From Cytophagales bacterium (lineage in GTDB: Bacteria > Bacteroidota > Bacteroidia > Cytophagales > Thermoflexibacteraceae), in the NCBI GenBank assembly GCA_013299115.1, contig JAAFKA010000007.1, positions 1 to 64,000 of the forward strand: 64,000 bases of DNA, given 5' to 3'. Of this stretch, positions 7,038 to 15,820 are shown in pieces. Positions within the stretch are counted from its first letter, which is position 1, and each line of letters starts with the position of its first letter. The notes under the pieces are model-generated. The model saw nothing but the letters and a program-made list of their open reading frames with translations, had not been told where the DNA came from and ran no database searches. Both the position numbers and the translations under genes were made by a program.

Positions 7038-7664
7038 TTAAAACTTCAACATTAAAACTTCAACATTAAAAATTGGATTTGTTACCAATATCAAGTGCCT
7101 AACGGCACAAAAAAGAGGGGGGAGGGGGTGCATTTGTTTACTATAAATATTTCGTGCCTAACGGCACTTAAAACAAATATACGGCTTAAAACGTGATTTT
7201 TGGGTGTGGGGTGTAGGGCTTGCGTTGCGTTTTTCTGGGTTTTGTGTGCAAAAAAACGAAAAGAATTGCAAGCTAAATCTATAAAAAATACAAGAATGAA
7301 TAAAAGAGTTTGTGGGTTACAAATTACAAAATTGTATGAGGTGTCAAGTGTCTTAACAGTTTCTTGCACTAATTATCCGTTAATAATCATCTCAAACACT
7401 CAAAAGGGGCTTATAATATTGTAAAAGGTCGTAGAACTTAGTCATTTACGCCTTAATTTTTTGAAGAAAGGTATCCCTTTTGATTTTTGTACTCTTGTTA
7501 TTTGCCACAATGATAAAACTTTATTTTTGATAAAACAAACAAAAATATAAAAAATGATAAAAATACTTTTTTAGCTGAGTTTATCACTTAAACCTAATTT
7601 TTGATAAAAACCATAAAAAGTACAATTGAGATTTTTTTTTCTTTGGCAAGCCCTAAAGGGCTTG
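7038..7664. other. Gene-free stretch with short repeats
   Basis: I see no convincing gene here. It contains a 14-nt tandem duplication (AAAACTTCAACATT twice, about 7041-7068), two copies of the hairpin GTGCCTAACGGCAC (7095-7108 and 7154-7167), and several TTTTTGATAAAA-like sites between about 7500 and 7615 resembling those near the XRE gene. A small palindrome AAGCCCTAAAGGGCTT lies near 7649-7664, where the IS3 fragment is broken. Confidence 0.5.
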
Positions 7665-8240
7665 TTACGGATAATATTGTACGCCTTTATCTGAATGCGG
7701 AGTGCCGCCCAGATGAATCAAGTTTGTTGTTGTCGTTATTTTTCTTCTTTCAATGCCCAAATTTAGGGTTTCTAAGGCATTAGTTGCCTGTAAAGTTTTT
7801 GCAAGATTATAGCCAACAATGTACCTCGAATAAACATCCATGATAAAGCTAATATAGTAAAATTTGTCCAACACTTGAAAATAAGTGATATCTGATACCC
7901 AAACTTGGTTGACATCTGTAACCCACTTATTTTCAAGTAAATTGGTGTAATTGTAGCCTCTGGCTGCATAAGTGGTGCGTTTAAAAGAACGACATTTTAC
8001 ACTTTGCAAGCCATTGGTAATAGCTATTTCAATGAATTTATCTCTGGACGGCAACCTGTGTCCTATTTCAGGCTTTAAAAGAGAATATAGCTTTTTTAAG
8101 CCCATAACAGGGTGTTTAATACGTAATTTAATGATTTGTTCTACAAGCAGATCAGCAAGTAATAAATTTGTTTCTGCTGCTTGTTTGTATTGGTAAATAG
8201 CTTGTTTTGAGATAGTTACCAATTTGTATAAGTCTTTCAT
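7665..8240 (-). pseudogene. IS3-family OrfB transposase, truncated
   Basis: The 191-aa frame has the HTH_21-like linker (RIKHPVMGLKKLYSLLKPEI) and the start of the rve integrase core with two catalytic aspartates (VWVSDITYFQ and HSDKGVQY). It ends YYP-stop soon after the second motif. The segment with the catalytic glutamate is missing; a full OrfB has about 280 aa. Five extra residues (LGGTP) interrupt the otherwise invariant LIHHSD motif and come from a 15-nt insertion at 7697-7711. The start overlaps the OrfA stop (ATGA). It cannot be an active transposase. Confidence 0.85.
7697..7711. repeat. 15-nt micro-insertion in IS3 orfB
   Basis: GCGGAGTGCCGCCCA is inserted exactly between CTGAAT and GATGAATC. 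Removing it restores the canonical LIHHSD codons. The first 12 bases form a palindrome (GCGG-AGTG-CCGC). An identical copy lies at 8357-8371. Confidence 0.8.
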
Positions 8241-8461
8241 TTTCCATTGGTGTTCTCCTTTGTGGGAGGAAAACCAGTCGAGAGTAAGGCGGAAAAACTT
8301 TTTTTTAGGTCTATTTTAAGTTCTTGGCTACCGATTTCTAATAATTTATTTAGATAGCGGAGTGCCGCCCAATCAATCTCCATTTGCTTTTGACCTATAA
8401 TTCGTTCCAACTCTGCTTGGCGTTGCAAGACTGTTTGTAATTTGTGTGTTTCTGATTCCAT
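8237..8461 (-). pseudogene. IS3-family OrfA, N-terminal part missing
   Basis: The 74-aa frame holds the coiled-coil part of OrfA (LQRQAELERIIGQKQMEID then LNKLLEIGSQELKIDLKKSF). The N-terminal helix-turn-helix that OrfA normally carries is absent: only about 87 bases separate this frame from the element's terminal repeat. Five residues (WAALR) interrupt the EIDYLNK stretch and come from the 15-nt insertion at 8357-8371. It overlaps orfB by 4 nt. Confidence 0.7.
8357..8371. repeat. 15-nt micro-insertion in IS3 orfA
   Basis: GCGGAGTGCCGCCCA is inserted between ATA and ATC. Removing it restores the codons for MEIDYLNK. It is identical in sequence and orientation to the copy at 7697-7711. Confidence 0.8.
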
Positions 8462-8592
8462 TTAGCTTGTCCTTTTTCCATGTAATAAAATTATTAAAAT
8501 GTGAAATTATGATTAACTCTTCGAGTCAACCTATTTCAGGACAAGACAATTTGTAATTGATAATTTACAACTAACAATTAAAAACTAAAAAT

Positions 8593-8847
8593 ATGCAATT
8601 TTTCGGACAAAGAGTACCCAACCCAGAAGGTTACAGAAGATTAGAGCAAAGATACGGCGACGGTCGTGAGAGCCTTGCTACCATGATGGTCGATGCCTAT
8701 CGGGCTTTCCTCGCCTTAGCTTTGCCTCGTGATGTTACATTTTTCGGTGCAGCCAAAGCAAAAGTACAAAGATTTTTGCGTGAATTGGACAGCTTACCTG
8801 CGAGCAGTAATAGGACAGAATTTGTAGCTACCAAAGGCGTGGCATAG
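8593..8847 (+). CDS. Small conserved-looking hypothetical protein
   Basis: An 84-aa protein starting MQFFGQRVPNPEGYRRLEQR, with a helical middle (SLATMMVDAYRAFLALALPR) and a lysine/arginine-containing helix (AAKAKVQRFLRELDSLP). It has no signal peptide, and I know no family. The ATG at 8593 follows an A-rich leader (ACTAAAAATATG), usual for this phylum. Codon use is like the core genes and unlike the decayed region before it. It stands alone, followed by a hairpin at 8905-8959. Confidence 0.5.
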   Translation: MQFFGQRVPNPEGYRRLEQRYGDGRESLATMMVDAYRAFLALALPRDVTFFGAAKAKVQRFLRELDSLPASSNRTEFVATKGVA

Positions 8848-8904
8848 GGCTGGAAGTTCGTTAGTCAAAAATCCATTTTTATAGGTGGTGTTTCCCAAAA
8901 AATA

Positions 8905-8959
8905 AGCTAACAGCATAATTTGTTGATTTTTCAGCATATTTTCATTCGTGCTGTTAGCT
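8905..8959 (+). terminator. Long-loop inverted repeat
   Basis: Perfect 11-bp arms (AGCTAACAGCA / TGCTGTTAGCT) separated by about 33 bases, followed by TTTGTG. It lies 58 bases after the 84-aa gene and may end its transcript. Confidence 0.4.
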
Positions 8960-9046
8960 TTGTGTAAGTGATTGATAATGAGAGGGGGTTAGAAGTTTTT
9001 TTCTATGAAATAGTAATTTGTACTATTTTTGTTGTATTTTTATTTG

Positions 9047-11176
9047 ATGTTTCGCCTTGCCCTCTTTTTTGTGGTAGTTGGTTGTGCTTTTTTTGCCAAC
9101 CTCTTTGCTGCCCACGCCCAGATAAAAACCGAAAAGAAAAAGTCGGTGCGTGATTTCCTATTGTCTGATACCAGCATAGCTGTTAAGCAAAACAGGTTGA
9201 TTTTCCAAAACCTAAACCAAGTAGCCTATTACAAAAACGACTATGAATTGGCTCTTATCCAAAAATACAGAGAAGAAACCGAATACGACAAACTCTATGT
9301 GGTGCTGTTTCACTATGTTACAAACTTTGGAATAGACAATTTTTTGGAAATCAAAGACATGAATTTGCTTTGGGAGTTGGCTATTTTATCTGAAAAAAGG
9401 GGCAATTATGACCTTGCCAAAGAACTTTATCGGCTGCTGCTTAAACACCACAGAGGAGATATAAAAAAAGCTATTCGCCACTACGACAGCCTTACCCGAT
9501 ACGAAAAAGACAAGTATGTGGACATAGACAAATACTATGAACTGGTCGACCTCCGCCGCCACATAGACACCTTAACTCCCCCGCAAGGCGTGCAACTGAA
9601 CATGGGCGAGGAGATAAATTCCAAATTTGAGGACTACGGCGTTACCATTTCGAGGGACAATAAAAAACTGATTTTTACTTCCAAACGCAAACGCAACCAG
9701 AGCAAAACCAAAGACCTGAAACCCAAAGTAGATGAGGATATTTATGTGGCAGACAAAGACGAAGCCAATTTTTGGCAAACCGCCAAACCTTTTGCCAATA
9801 TCAATTCGCCTTACAATGAAGGTTCTCCTTGCATCACAGACGATGGCAAAATGCTGATTTTTGCACGTTGCTACTCACCCGATGGCATGGGCAACTGCGA
9901 CCTTTATGTAACCTACAAAGAAAACGACAGCACTTGGACAGACCCCGAAAATTTGGGCGAAACTATCAACAGCTATGCGTGGGACTCACACCCCAGCCTT
10001 TCGGTTACAGAAGATACGCTGTTTTTTGCCTCCGACCGCAAGGGTGGTTTTGGTGGCTCAGATATTTATTTTTCGGTCAAAGACCGTTGGGGAAACTGGT
10101 CGGCAGCACAAAACATAGGGGCAGTTATCAACACGCAAAGAGATGAAGTAAGTCCGTTTATGCACGCAGTTTATGGCGTGTTGTATTTTAGTTCCAATGG
10201 GCAACTTATCAATTTCGGAGATTTTGATATTTACAAGAGCTACCTTACCAAAACAAGTTGGTCAGAACCGCAAAACATAGGTCCCTTAGTCAATGGCGTG
10301 GGCAGCGAAGTTTATTTTACCATAGACTCTAAGTCAGAATTGCTGTATTATTCGAGGTCTGAAATGGACAAGGCAAAAATCAAGGCGAAAATCAAAAATT
10401 CCAAAAAATTTGATGACAACAGCGACATTTTTTCCTTCCCTCTACCTATGGAAGCCCAACCAACGGCAACAGTCAAGTTTACAGGCAGAGTTACCGAAGA
10501 CGCAACAGGCGAAGTTTTTGAAGGCATTGTTTCCGTAATAGACCTCGACGACAAGGTAGAGGTTGCCCCCAAATACCTGCGAGAAGATGGCAGTTTTCAG
10601 TTTAACCTTATCAACCGCAAGAGGTATATGTTGGTCATACAAGGCGAAAACTTTTTCAGATTAGATGAGATTTTCTTCTTAGACTCTGCCAAAACCGCCA
10701 ATTTTAAAACTCGAAGTATCAAAAATGTTACATTTCAATCCATAGAATTTGACAATGGAAGTGCTAATTTAAAGCCCGAAATGGAAAATGATTTGCACCT
10801 GTTGATTGATTTTTTGGTTACAAATCCCGATTTTAACCTCAAAATTAGTGGACACACAGATGCAGGAGGCAAAGCCGAAAAAAACATAGAGTTGTCGCAA
10901 AAAAGAGCCGATGCTATCAAAAATTACATTGTTTCTTACGGCAAATTAGACCCAAACCGCATTGTAGCCGTAGGCATGGGCAGCAAACAGCCTATTGTTT
11001 CGCCTGAAAAAACAGACAGGGACAAAAAAATTAACCGCCGCGTGGAGTTCGAAATGATACGGATTAAAAAACCTGAACCTGCACCCGAAAACTCCGAAAA
11101 TCCTGCTGAAAACCAGCCGAATATAGAAGAACAAATCAAAAAAGAGGAGGAAAAAGAAGGCGGAGGCGGGTTTTAA
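9047..11176 (+). CDS. PorE-like TPR/PD40/OmpA-family envelope protein
   Basis: The 709-aa protein is exported: MFRLALFFVVVGCAFFANLF followed by AAHAQ is a signal peptide with cleavage after AHA. VVGC could be a lipobox, but the hydrophobic run continues past it. Domain order: TPR-like helices (about 35-150, GNYDLAKELYRLLLKHH), PD40 beta-propeller blades (about 190-440, FASDRKGGFGGSDIYFS), a carboxypeptidase-regulatory-like beta domain (about 475-545), an OmpA C-terminal peptidoglycan-binding domain (about 565-675, LKISGHTDAGG and KKINRRVEFEMI), and an acidic tail. This is the architecture of T9SS PorE, which ties the secretion machine to peptidoglycan, but several paralogues share it. I start at 9047 rather than 9029 because the signal peptide begins there. 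It has no operon partner. Confidence 0.8.
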   Translation: MFRLALFFVVVGCAFFANLFAAHAQIKTEKKKSVRDFLLSDTSIAVKQNRLIFQNLNQVAYYKNDYELALIQKYREETEYDKLYVVLFHYVTNFGIDNFLEIKDMNLLWELAILSEKRGNYDLAKELYRLLLKHHRGDIKKAIRHYDSLTRYEKDKYVDIDKYYELVDLRRHIDTLTPPQGVQLNMGEEINSKFEDYGVTISRDNKKLIFTSKRKRNQSKTKDLKPKVDEDIYVADKDEANFWQTAKPFANINSPYNEGSPCITDDGKMLIFARCYSPDGMGNCDLYVTYKENDSTWTDPENLGETINSYAWDSHPSLSVTEDTLFFASDRKGGFGGSDIYFSVKDRWGNWSAAQNIGAVINTQRDEVSPFMHAVYGVLYFSSNGQLINFGDFDIYKSYLTKTSWSEPQNIGPLVNGVGSEVYFTIDSKSELLYYSRSEMDKAKIKAKIKNSKKFDDNSDIFSFPLPMEAQPTATVKFTGRVTEDATGEVFEGIVSVIDLDDKVEVAPKYLREDGSFQFNLINRKRYMLVIQGENFFRLDEIFFLDSAKTANFKTRSIKNVTFQSIEFDNGSANLKPEMENDLHLLIDFLVTNPDFNLKISGHTDAGGKAEKNIELSQKRADAIKNYIVSYGKLDPNRIVAVGMGSKQPIVSPEKTDRDKKINRRVEFEMIRIKKPEPAPENSENPAENQPNIEEQIKKEEEKEGGGGF

Positions 11177-11197
11177 TTTTGAATGTTGAATGTTGTC

Positions 11198-11803
11198 TTA
11201 AATTTTAATAAAATTTATGGCTTGGTTGCCTTTGCAAAACAGCAAATCCAAAATACTTAAATTATTAATAAACTGATTACCAAATACTTGCCTGTAAAAT
11301 GGCAACATTGGTACTTCATTATAAAGAGGTTGCTGATTGCGAAGGTCATTTAAAATAAGAGGCTCATAAAAAGTTTGATAACTTTCTGTATATTGCCAAT
11401 GAATAGAAAACTGCAATAATTGACAAATTTTTTTTATCAAAGTTTCGTTGAGTGTAAATAAATGTGTGTAAGGTTTTTCAAAAACCTCTTGCAATAGTGG
11501 TGCATAATGCACAAAATATGGGGCTTTACCATAAGCAGCCAAAATAGTTCGCCAATGAACAGCCTGCCAACGCTGACGATTATCTATCAGCACTTCGGTA
11601 ATAGGAATTTTCATTCCTGAAGGTGTCAATACTGGCACAGTCAACCTTTCTATACGGTTTGCCCCAAGCACATAGCAACGGTTGCGGTAGGTTTGCTTGG
11701 TATAATGCTCACAAGTTTCGAGACACACCGTTTGGGAAGCCCGCAACTGAGCAAAATAAGCCACACAAGGAAAATAATGTAATTCAGTTAAGATGGTTGG
11801 CAT
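11198..11803 (-). CDS. WbqC-like family protein
   Basis: A 201-aa protein beginning MPTILTELHYFPCVAYFAQL; an upstream ATG at 11809 would add two residues. The patterns YFP..AYF near the start, YRNRCYVLGANRIERLTVPV in the middle and W.....I..AYGKAPYF after it are typical of the WbqC family (PF08889). That family occurs in O-antigen and surface-polysaccharide loci and is thought to act in acyl or aminoacyl modification of sugars. The conserved C-terminal part (NNLSILDLLFCKGNQAINFI) is present, so the protein is full length. It is cytosolic, with no signal peptide. Its stop is 22 bases from that of the PorE-like gene (convergent). Confidence 0.75.
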   Translation of the reverse strand: MPTILTELHYFPCVAYFAQLRASQTVCLETCEHYTKQTYRNRCYVLGANRIERLTVPVLTPSGMKIPITEVLIDNRQRWQAVHWRTILAAYGKAPYFVHYAPLLQEVFEKPYTHLFTLNETLIKKICQLLQFSIHWQYTESYQTFYEPLILNDLRNQQPLYNEVPMLPFYRQVFGNQFINNLSILDLLFCKGNQAINFIKI

Positions 11804-11866
11804 ACACAAATTTAAAAAACTTAATTGTTAAAAAAGTAAATACTACGCATATTCATACAGCCACGC

Positions 11867-13594
11867 TTAAACTTTCTTTTTTACCACCACCGCCCACACC
11901 AATAACAAAACCGCCAATCCTATGCAACCTTTGGCTATCCAATCTCCAAAACGGACATAAAAAGTTTGGTAGTCATTCAAAATTAATTTGCCTCGCAAAG
12001 CTGCTTTTTCTCCATATTCTATTCTTTGCAACACCTCACCTTTGGCGTTGATAAAACCCGAAATGCCTGTATTGGCTGCTCTGGCTATGGCTCTGCGGGT
12101 TTCTATTGCCCGCAAACTTGCAAAACTAAAATGCTGACGCGGGGCTGAGGAGTCGTCCCACCAAGCATCATTGGTGAGAATACACAAGATAGTTGCCCCT
12201 TTTTTCACATACTCCGTTACAAATTCGCCATAAATAGACTCGTAGCAAATAATGGGGGCTGCTTTGGCTTGGTCTGCCGTTGTGAAAACTTGCCTCTCTG
12301 CCTGCACGCCCAAATCGCCAATCAAGCCACTAAAATTTGCCATTACTGTTTTTTGCAAAAAGCCCAATACACTACGCAATGGGTTGCTTTCTACGCCTAC
12401 CACCAATCTGGATTTGTGGTAAAAAGAAGGTTTATTTTGAGTGTCGAGAAACAAAGCAGCATTGAACACATCATAATAAGTGTTTGGGCTATGAAGATGT
12501 GCGGTTGCTGTGGGTGGTTGCGGCGAATTGTAGTAAAAAACGTAGCTGTCTGTGCCTGATAAAACAGAAAGTTTGGGGTAAGCAGCCCTAAATTCAGCCA
12601 ATCTTTTCACGTAAGGGTGCGAATCTGCCGAAGGTTCTTCTATGGCTTCATTCCATTCGGTTTGCCTGTCGTCGTGGATAGAAGTTTCGGGAAACAAGAC
12701 CAAAGCTGTTTCATTGGTGGCTTGCTGTTTGGTAAGTTCCAAAAAAATATTAAATTGTTTTTCAAAAGATACTGCCGTAGTCAAATTGAGTTCTCCTGTG
12801 CGGGCATTGTAAAAAAACTTTTCGGTATAGGTATCAAAATTAGGTTGCACCACCACCACCTCTATTGCTTTGCCCTTTTCCTCATAAGTGAAACCAAGCA
12901 ACAAAGAAAGCAACAAAGGCAATAAAAAACTTGCCGACAGGCTTACTAAACTAATTCCGACACCCAGCAAGGATTTTAAACCCTTGTGAGGTCTATCGTT
13001 AGCTGGCTGATTTTGGTGTTGAATTTTAGATTGTATTGTACCAATAATAGCAAAAAACATGAACAAATTGACAAGCCAAACCCACAACGAGCCACCAAAT
13101 ACGCCTGTGTATTCGTACCACTGCACCCACGCAGGCAAGGTAGCAAAGGCGTTGCCTAAGTTGAGCCAAGTCCAAGAAAACCCCCAATCTGTTGTGTGCA
13201 GTTTCTCAAAAGTTATCCAAAATATGGGCAATGAGGCATAAGCCCAGCTTTGTTGGATTTTTCGCCTAAAAAAATGAAACGCCAAGAAAGGCAAACTCTG
13301 TAAAAAAGAATTGGCTATGACAGCAAACAAAAAGGCAGACCACCCAACATAATGCAACCAACCACAAGCCGTAAAATTCCAAACCAATAAAGCTCCCATT
13401 GCCAGCAACCAACTTTTGCGAGCTTTTTGTTGGTGTTTTTGTTGATAATTTTGGTATTCGGCTACCAAAAAAGGCACAAAACCAATGAAAATGAGTGGAG
13501 TAAAAGGTTTGTGCCAAGCCAAACCCAACAACAAGCCCGACAACAAAGCCAAGCCAAACTGTAAATAACGATTTTGTAAGCCTATAATACGCAT
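11867..13594 (-). CDS. lnt: Apolipoprotein N-acyltransferase
   Basis: Lnt adds the third acyl chain to lipoproteins at the periplasmic face of the inner membrane. The 575-aa protein has an N-terminal block of membrane helices (about 1-230), a carbon-nitrogen hydrolase domain (about 245-545) and a last membrane helix (CIGLAVLLLVWAVVV). The catalytic triad is visible: Glu in LVLFPETS (about 301), Lys in YHKSRLVVG (about 394) and Cys in PIICYESIYG (about 448), followed by the conserved NDAWWDDSSAPRQHF. I start at MRIIGLQNR (13594); an ATG at 13615 is possible. Two TACCTTTG motifs lie just upstream on the minus strand (13617-13624 and 13641-13648). Confidence 0.92.
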   Translation of the reverse strand: MRIIGLQNRYLQFGLALLSGLLLGLAWHKPFTPLIFIGFVPFLVAEYQNYQQKHQQKARKSWLLAMGALLVWNFTACGWLHYVGWSAFLFAVIANSFLQSLPFLAFHFFRRKIQQSWAYASLPIFWITFEKLHTTDWGFSWTWLNLGNAFATLPAWVQWYEYTGVFGGSLWVWLVNLFMFFAIIGTIQSKIQHQNQPANDRPHKGLKSLLGVGISLVSLSASFLLPLLLSLLLGFTYEEKGKAIEVVVVQPNFDTYTEKFFYNARTGELNLTTAVSFEKQFNIFLELTKQQATNETALVLFPETSIHDDRQTEWNEAIEEPSADSHPYVKRLAEFRAAYPKLSVLSGTDSYVFYYNSPQPPTATAHLHSPNTYYDVFNAALFLDTQNKPSFYHKSRLVVGVESNPLRSVLGFLQKTVMANFSGLIGDLGVQAERQVFTTADQAKAAPIICYESIYGEFVTEYVKKGATILCILTNDAWWDDSSAPRQHFSFASLRAIETRRAIARAANTGISGFINAKGEVLQRIEYGEKAALRGKLILNDYQTFYVRFGDWIAKGCIGLAVLLLVWAVVVKKKV

Positions 13595-13730
13595 AAGTTG
13601 GTAGAGAAAAAGCAAGCAAAGGTAAGCAATTTTAGCAGTGCAAAGGTAAATTTTTGCAAGAAAAGAGTAAAAAAGTTTCGTTTCTCATAATCTTTGTCTA
13701 ATTTTCCTACCATTTAAATCATAAAATTGT

Positions 13731-13805
13731 ATAACGGACTTTAGTCCGTTTTGCCCTTGTAGCAATCACAAGTACCTTGCACAGACTAAAGTCTATGCTA
13801 CATTT
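13731..13805. repeat. Dispersed palindrome, GACTTTAGTC family
   Basis: Contains ACGGACTTTAGTCCGT and ACAGACTAAAGTCTATGCTA, so it belongs to the same family as 1540-1600. It lies between the divergent lnt gene and the gene at 13841. Confidence 0.6.
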
Positions 13806-13840
13806 GTTGCTTATCAATTCATTCAAAACTTTGTAAACTT

Positions 13841-14497
13841 ATGTTTTGGCTAAAACAAATTGCTTTATTGTCTGTTTTTTCAGGCTTTTTTGGCGGTGCT
13901 AATCCCATTGCAACCCCAACCAACATAGTAAACTTCTCGACTCCTGTGGTGGCAGTAGAGCCAACACCTACGCCCTTGCCTCCCTTGTTTCGGTGCGGCG
14001 CCCAAAAAGGTTCTCCTGATGTAAAATGCACCATAGAAAGGAAAATGGGCAAGAAAAAAACTGCTGTTACGCACTTTTTCACCACCACCAGCAAGGGCAG
14101 CAACAAATACGAATTGCGGATAGAAGCCGTTTTGGGCGGCGTGTCGACCTTAGTGTTTTTCAGTACCATTAACCTGACCGACAACCGTACAGCAGAAAAC
14201 AAGTACACTGTGCAGATACAAGCCTCGAAGAAAAAGGATTATTCTTGGGATATTTCCAGAACTGATGCCCTCAAAGCTGTGTATGACCTCAAAAAAAATG
14301 AAATCAATTTTGAAGCCGTTGGCGGTATGAGCAGCTACTACGACAACAACCATGGCATGACAACGGCAGCCGTAAAAAGTGCCGTAACGCCACCAAAATT
14401 TGAGGTGGACAACGTGGTAAAGGCTGTTTCGGCTTACTTTATTATGGAGTATCACAAGGCTATTCAGGCAGCTACTACTAATAAGTTTCCAATGTAA
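13841..14497 (+). CDS. Hypothetical secreted protein
   Basis: Unrecognised 218-aa protein. The start MFWLKQIALLSVFSGFFGGA looks like a signal peptide, followed by a Pro/Thr-rich linker (VEPTPTPLPPLFRCG). The body alternates charged beta-strands (NKYELRIEAVLGGVSTLVFF, ENKYTVQIQASKKKDYSWDI) and ends with a helix (VVKAVSAYFIMEYHKAIQAA). Two cysteines (FRCGAQ, VKCTIE) could form one disulfide. A strong hairpin follows at 14565-14600. There is no operon partner and no known family. Confidence 0.6.
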   Translation: MFWLKQIALLSVFSGFFGGANPIATPTNIVNFSTPVVAVEPTPTPLPPLFRCGAQKGSPDVKCTIERKMGKKKTAVTHFFTTTSKGSNKYELRIEAVLGGVSTLVFFSTINLTDNRTAENKYTVQIQASKKKDYSWDISRTDALKAVYDLKKNEINFEAVGGMSSYYDNNHGMTTAAVKSAVTPPKFEVDNVVKAVSAYFIMEYHKAIQAATTNKFPM

Positions 14498-14564
14498 TAA
14501 TTCACAGGAAAGAACTGGTAAGAATTCAACCGTCCTGACGAAATTTTTTACAAAAATATTTTGA

Positions 14565-14600
14565 AACGAGGCTGTCCGAAAAAATAGCCTCGTTTTTTTA
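14565..14600. terminator. Hairpin terminator between convergent genes
   Basis: The stem AACGAGGCT / AGCCTCGTT is followed by a run of T. It lies between the convergent genes 13841-14497 and 14598-15674. The motif GAGGCTGTCCGAAAA is shared with the larger palindrome at 56207-56317. Confidence 0.7.
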
Positions 14601-15674
14601 CTTCGGCACCGTTCTATACAACAAAGCTGTGATGCCTGCAAAGACCAAGCTGGGCAGCCATGCAGCCAGCCAAGGGTCTAAAGTGCCAGCCTGTCCCATG
14701 CTTCGGCTCATACGCACAAAGGTTACGAAGACGAAGGCAAGCAAAAAGCCAATCGCAATGAGCATACCTGTCCCCTGCCTCGACTTTCGGGCAGAAACTA
14801 TCACACCCATAATGGTAAGGATAACAATAGCAAAAGGATAAGCGTATCTTTCTTGTTTTTCTACCAAAAAAATACCAACTTGTGTGTTGCCTCGCCTTAG
14901 TTGCTCGGCTATGTAGTCGTCTAATTCGGGCAAGGTAAAAGTTTCGTGCAAAAGGTGTTTACTTTCAAAGTCTTTTGGGCGAAGATTCAGCACTGTATCC
15001 ATATTAGTTCCGTGAAAAATAGTTTCCACTTCGCCATTGAAGGTGTGAATTTTATAATTTGGTAGTCGCCAAACAGTTTTCAGGCTGTCCCATTCTATTC
15101 TTTCAGCAGAAAGTTTTTGCTTGACTTCTTTATTCACAATAAATTCTAAGGTGAACAAATAGCCTATATGATTTTGGTTATTATAGCTTTGCAAATAGGC
15201 AAAAGTATTGGGGGCAACTTTGCTGTGTACGTTTCTTTCGTCATAGAAAAAAGTCCCTTTGAGGTATTTGTTTTCAAAAGCCACTTTTATTTTATTGGTG
15301 CGAGGAATTACCCAGCCATTCATCAGAAAAGTGAATGTAGCCAAAATGCCAGCACCCATCAGATAAGGCAACAACAACCTCCGAAAACTTACACCACAAG
15401 CCAAAATTGCAATAATTTCTGTACGGGCAGCCAGCCGAGCCGTAATGAAAACCGTTGCAATAAATACAGTGATTGGACTCAACATATTGGTAATGTGAGG
15501 CACAAAACTTAGGTAATATTCGCCTAAAATTTCGGCAGCAGTTACTTTCTTTTTCAAAAAGTCATTAATTTTTTCGGTGTAGTCTATTACGCAAATAATC
15601 GAATTGATGAGTAACACCACAAAAAAGAAAGTTTGCAGAAACTTCGTAAAAATATATTTGTCTATTAACTTCAT
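14598..15674 (-). CDS. LptF/LptG-family permease
   Basis: A 358-aa YjgP/YjgQ-type inner-membrane protein of the lipopolysaccharide export ABC transporter. It begins MKLIDKYIFTKFLQTFFFVV (first helix). It has the conserved coupling region ARLAARTEIIAILACGVSFR, a periplasmic beta-jellyroll in the middle (about 125-265), and three C-terminal helices (PFAIVILTIMGVIVSARKSR onwards). The six-helix layout and length match the family. The sequence does not settle whether it is LptF or LptG, and no ATPase (LptB) or second permease is adjacent. Confidence 0.88.
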   Translation of the reverse strand: MKLIDKYIFTKFLQTFFFVVLLINSIICVIDYTEKINDFLKKKVTAAEILGEYYLSFVPHITNMLSPITVFIATVFITARLAARTEIIAILACGVSFRRLLLPYLMGAGILATFTFLMNGWVIPRTNKIKVAFENKYLKGTFFYDERNVHSKVAPNTFAYLQSYNNQNHIGYLFTLEFIVNKEVKQKLSAERIEWDSLKTVWRLPNYKIHTFNGEVETIFHGTNMDTVLNLRPKDFESKHLLHETFTLPELDDYIAEQLRRGNTQVGIFLVEKQERYAYPFAIVILTIMGVIVSARKSRQGTGMLIAIGFLLAFVFVTFVRMSRSMGQAGTLDPWLAAWLPSLVFAGITALLYRTVPK

Positions 15675-15732
15675 GTTGCAAAGTTATAAACTTCGCAAAA
15701 TAAATCGAACTGTTTAGCAATAATTAACAGTA

Positions 15733-15818
15733 GAGTTCTTGCGAAAATATTTTGAAACCAACTTATCGAACACCCATAGCCATTCGATAAGTCATTTTGG
15801 GGACTTTTGCAAGAAGTT
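15733..15818 (-). terminator. Nested inverted repeat downstream of trpG
   Basis: Inner perfect arms ACTTATCGAA / TTCGATAAGT (15761-15792) sit inside imperfect outer arms (TTCTTGCGAAAA / TTTTGCAAGAA). It lies just past the minus-strand stop at 15821. Confidence 0.5.
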
Positions 15819-15820
15819 TA

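Larger units (their letters stand above)
7665..8548 (-). mobile_element. Truncated IS3-family element
   Basis: The left terminal repeat is at 8548 reading inwards (TGTCTTGTCCTGAAATAGGT). Only the C-terminal part of OrfA and the N-terminal part of OrfB remain, and the other end is missing beyond 7672. The copy also carries two identical 15-nt insertions (7697-7711 and 8357-8371). Confidence 0.75.

Noticed and set aside
7091-7369. 92-aa minus-strand frame
   Set aside because: Its text is low-complexity (Phe/Leu/Ala runs), it spans two GTGCCTAACGGCAC hairpins and it has no family-like pattern.
12269-12925. Plus-strand frames across lnt
   Set aside because: Antisense shadows of the lnt gene with scattered Cys/Trp and no conserved motifs.
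13266-13619. 117-aa minus-strand frame near the start of lnt
   Set aside because: It lies in another frame over the N-terminal membrane part of lnt, whose frame is conserved and complete.
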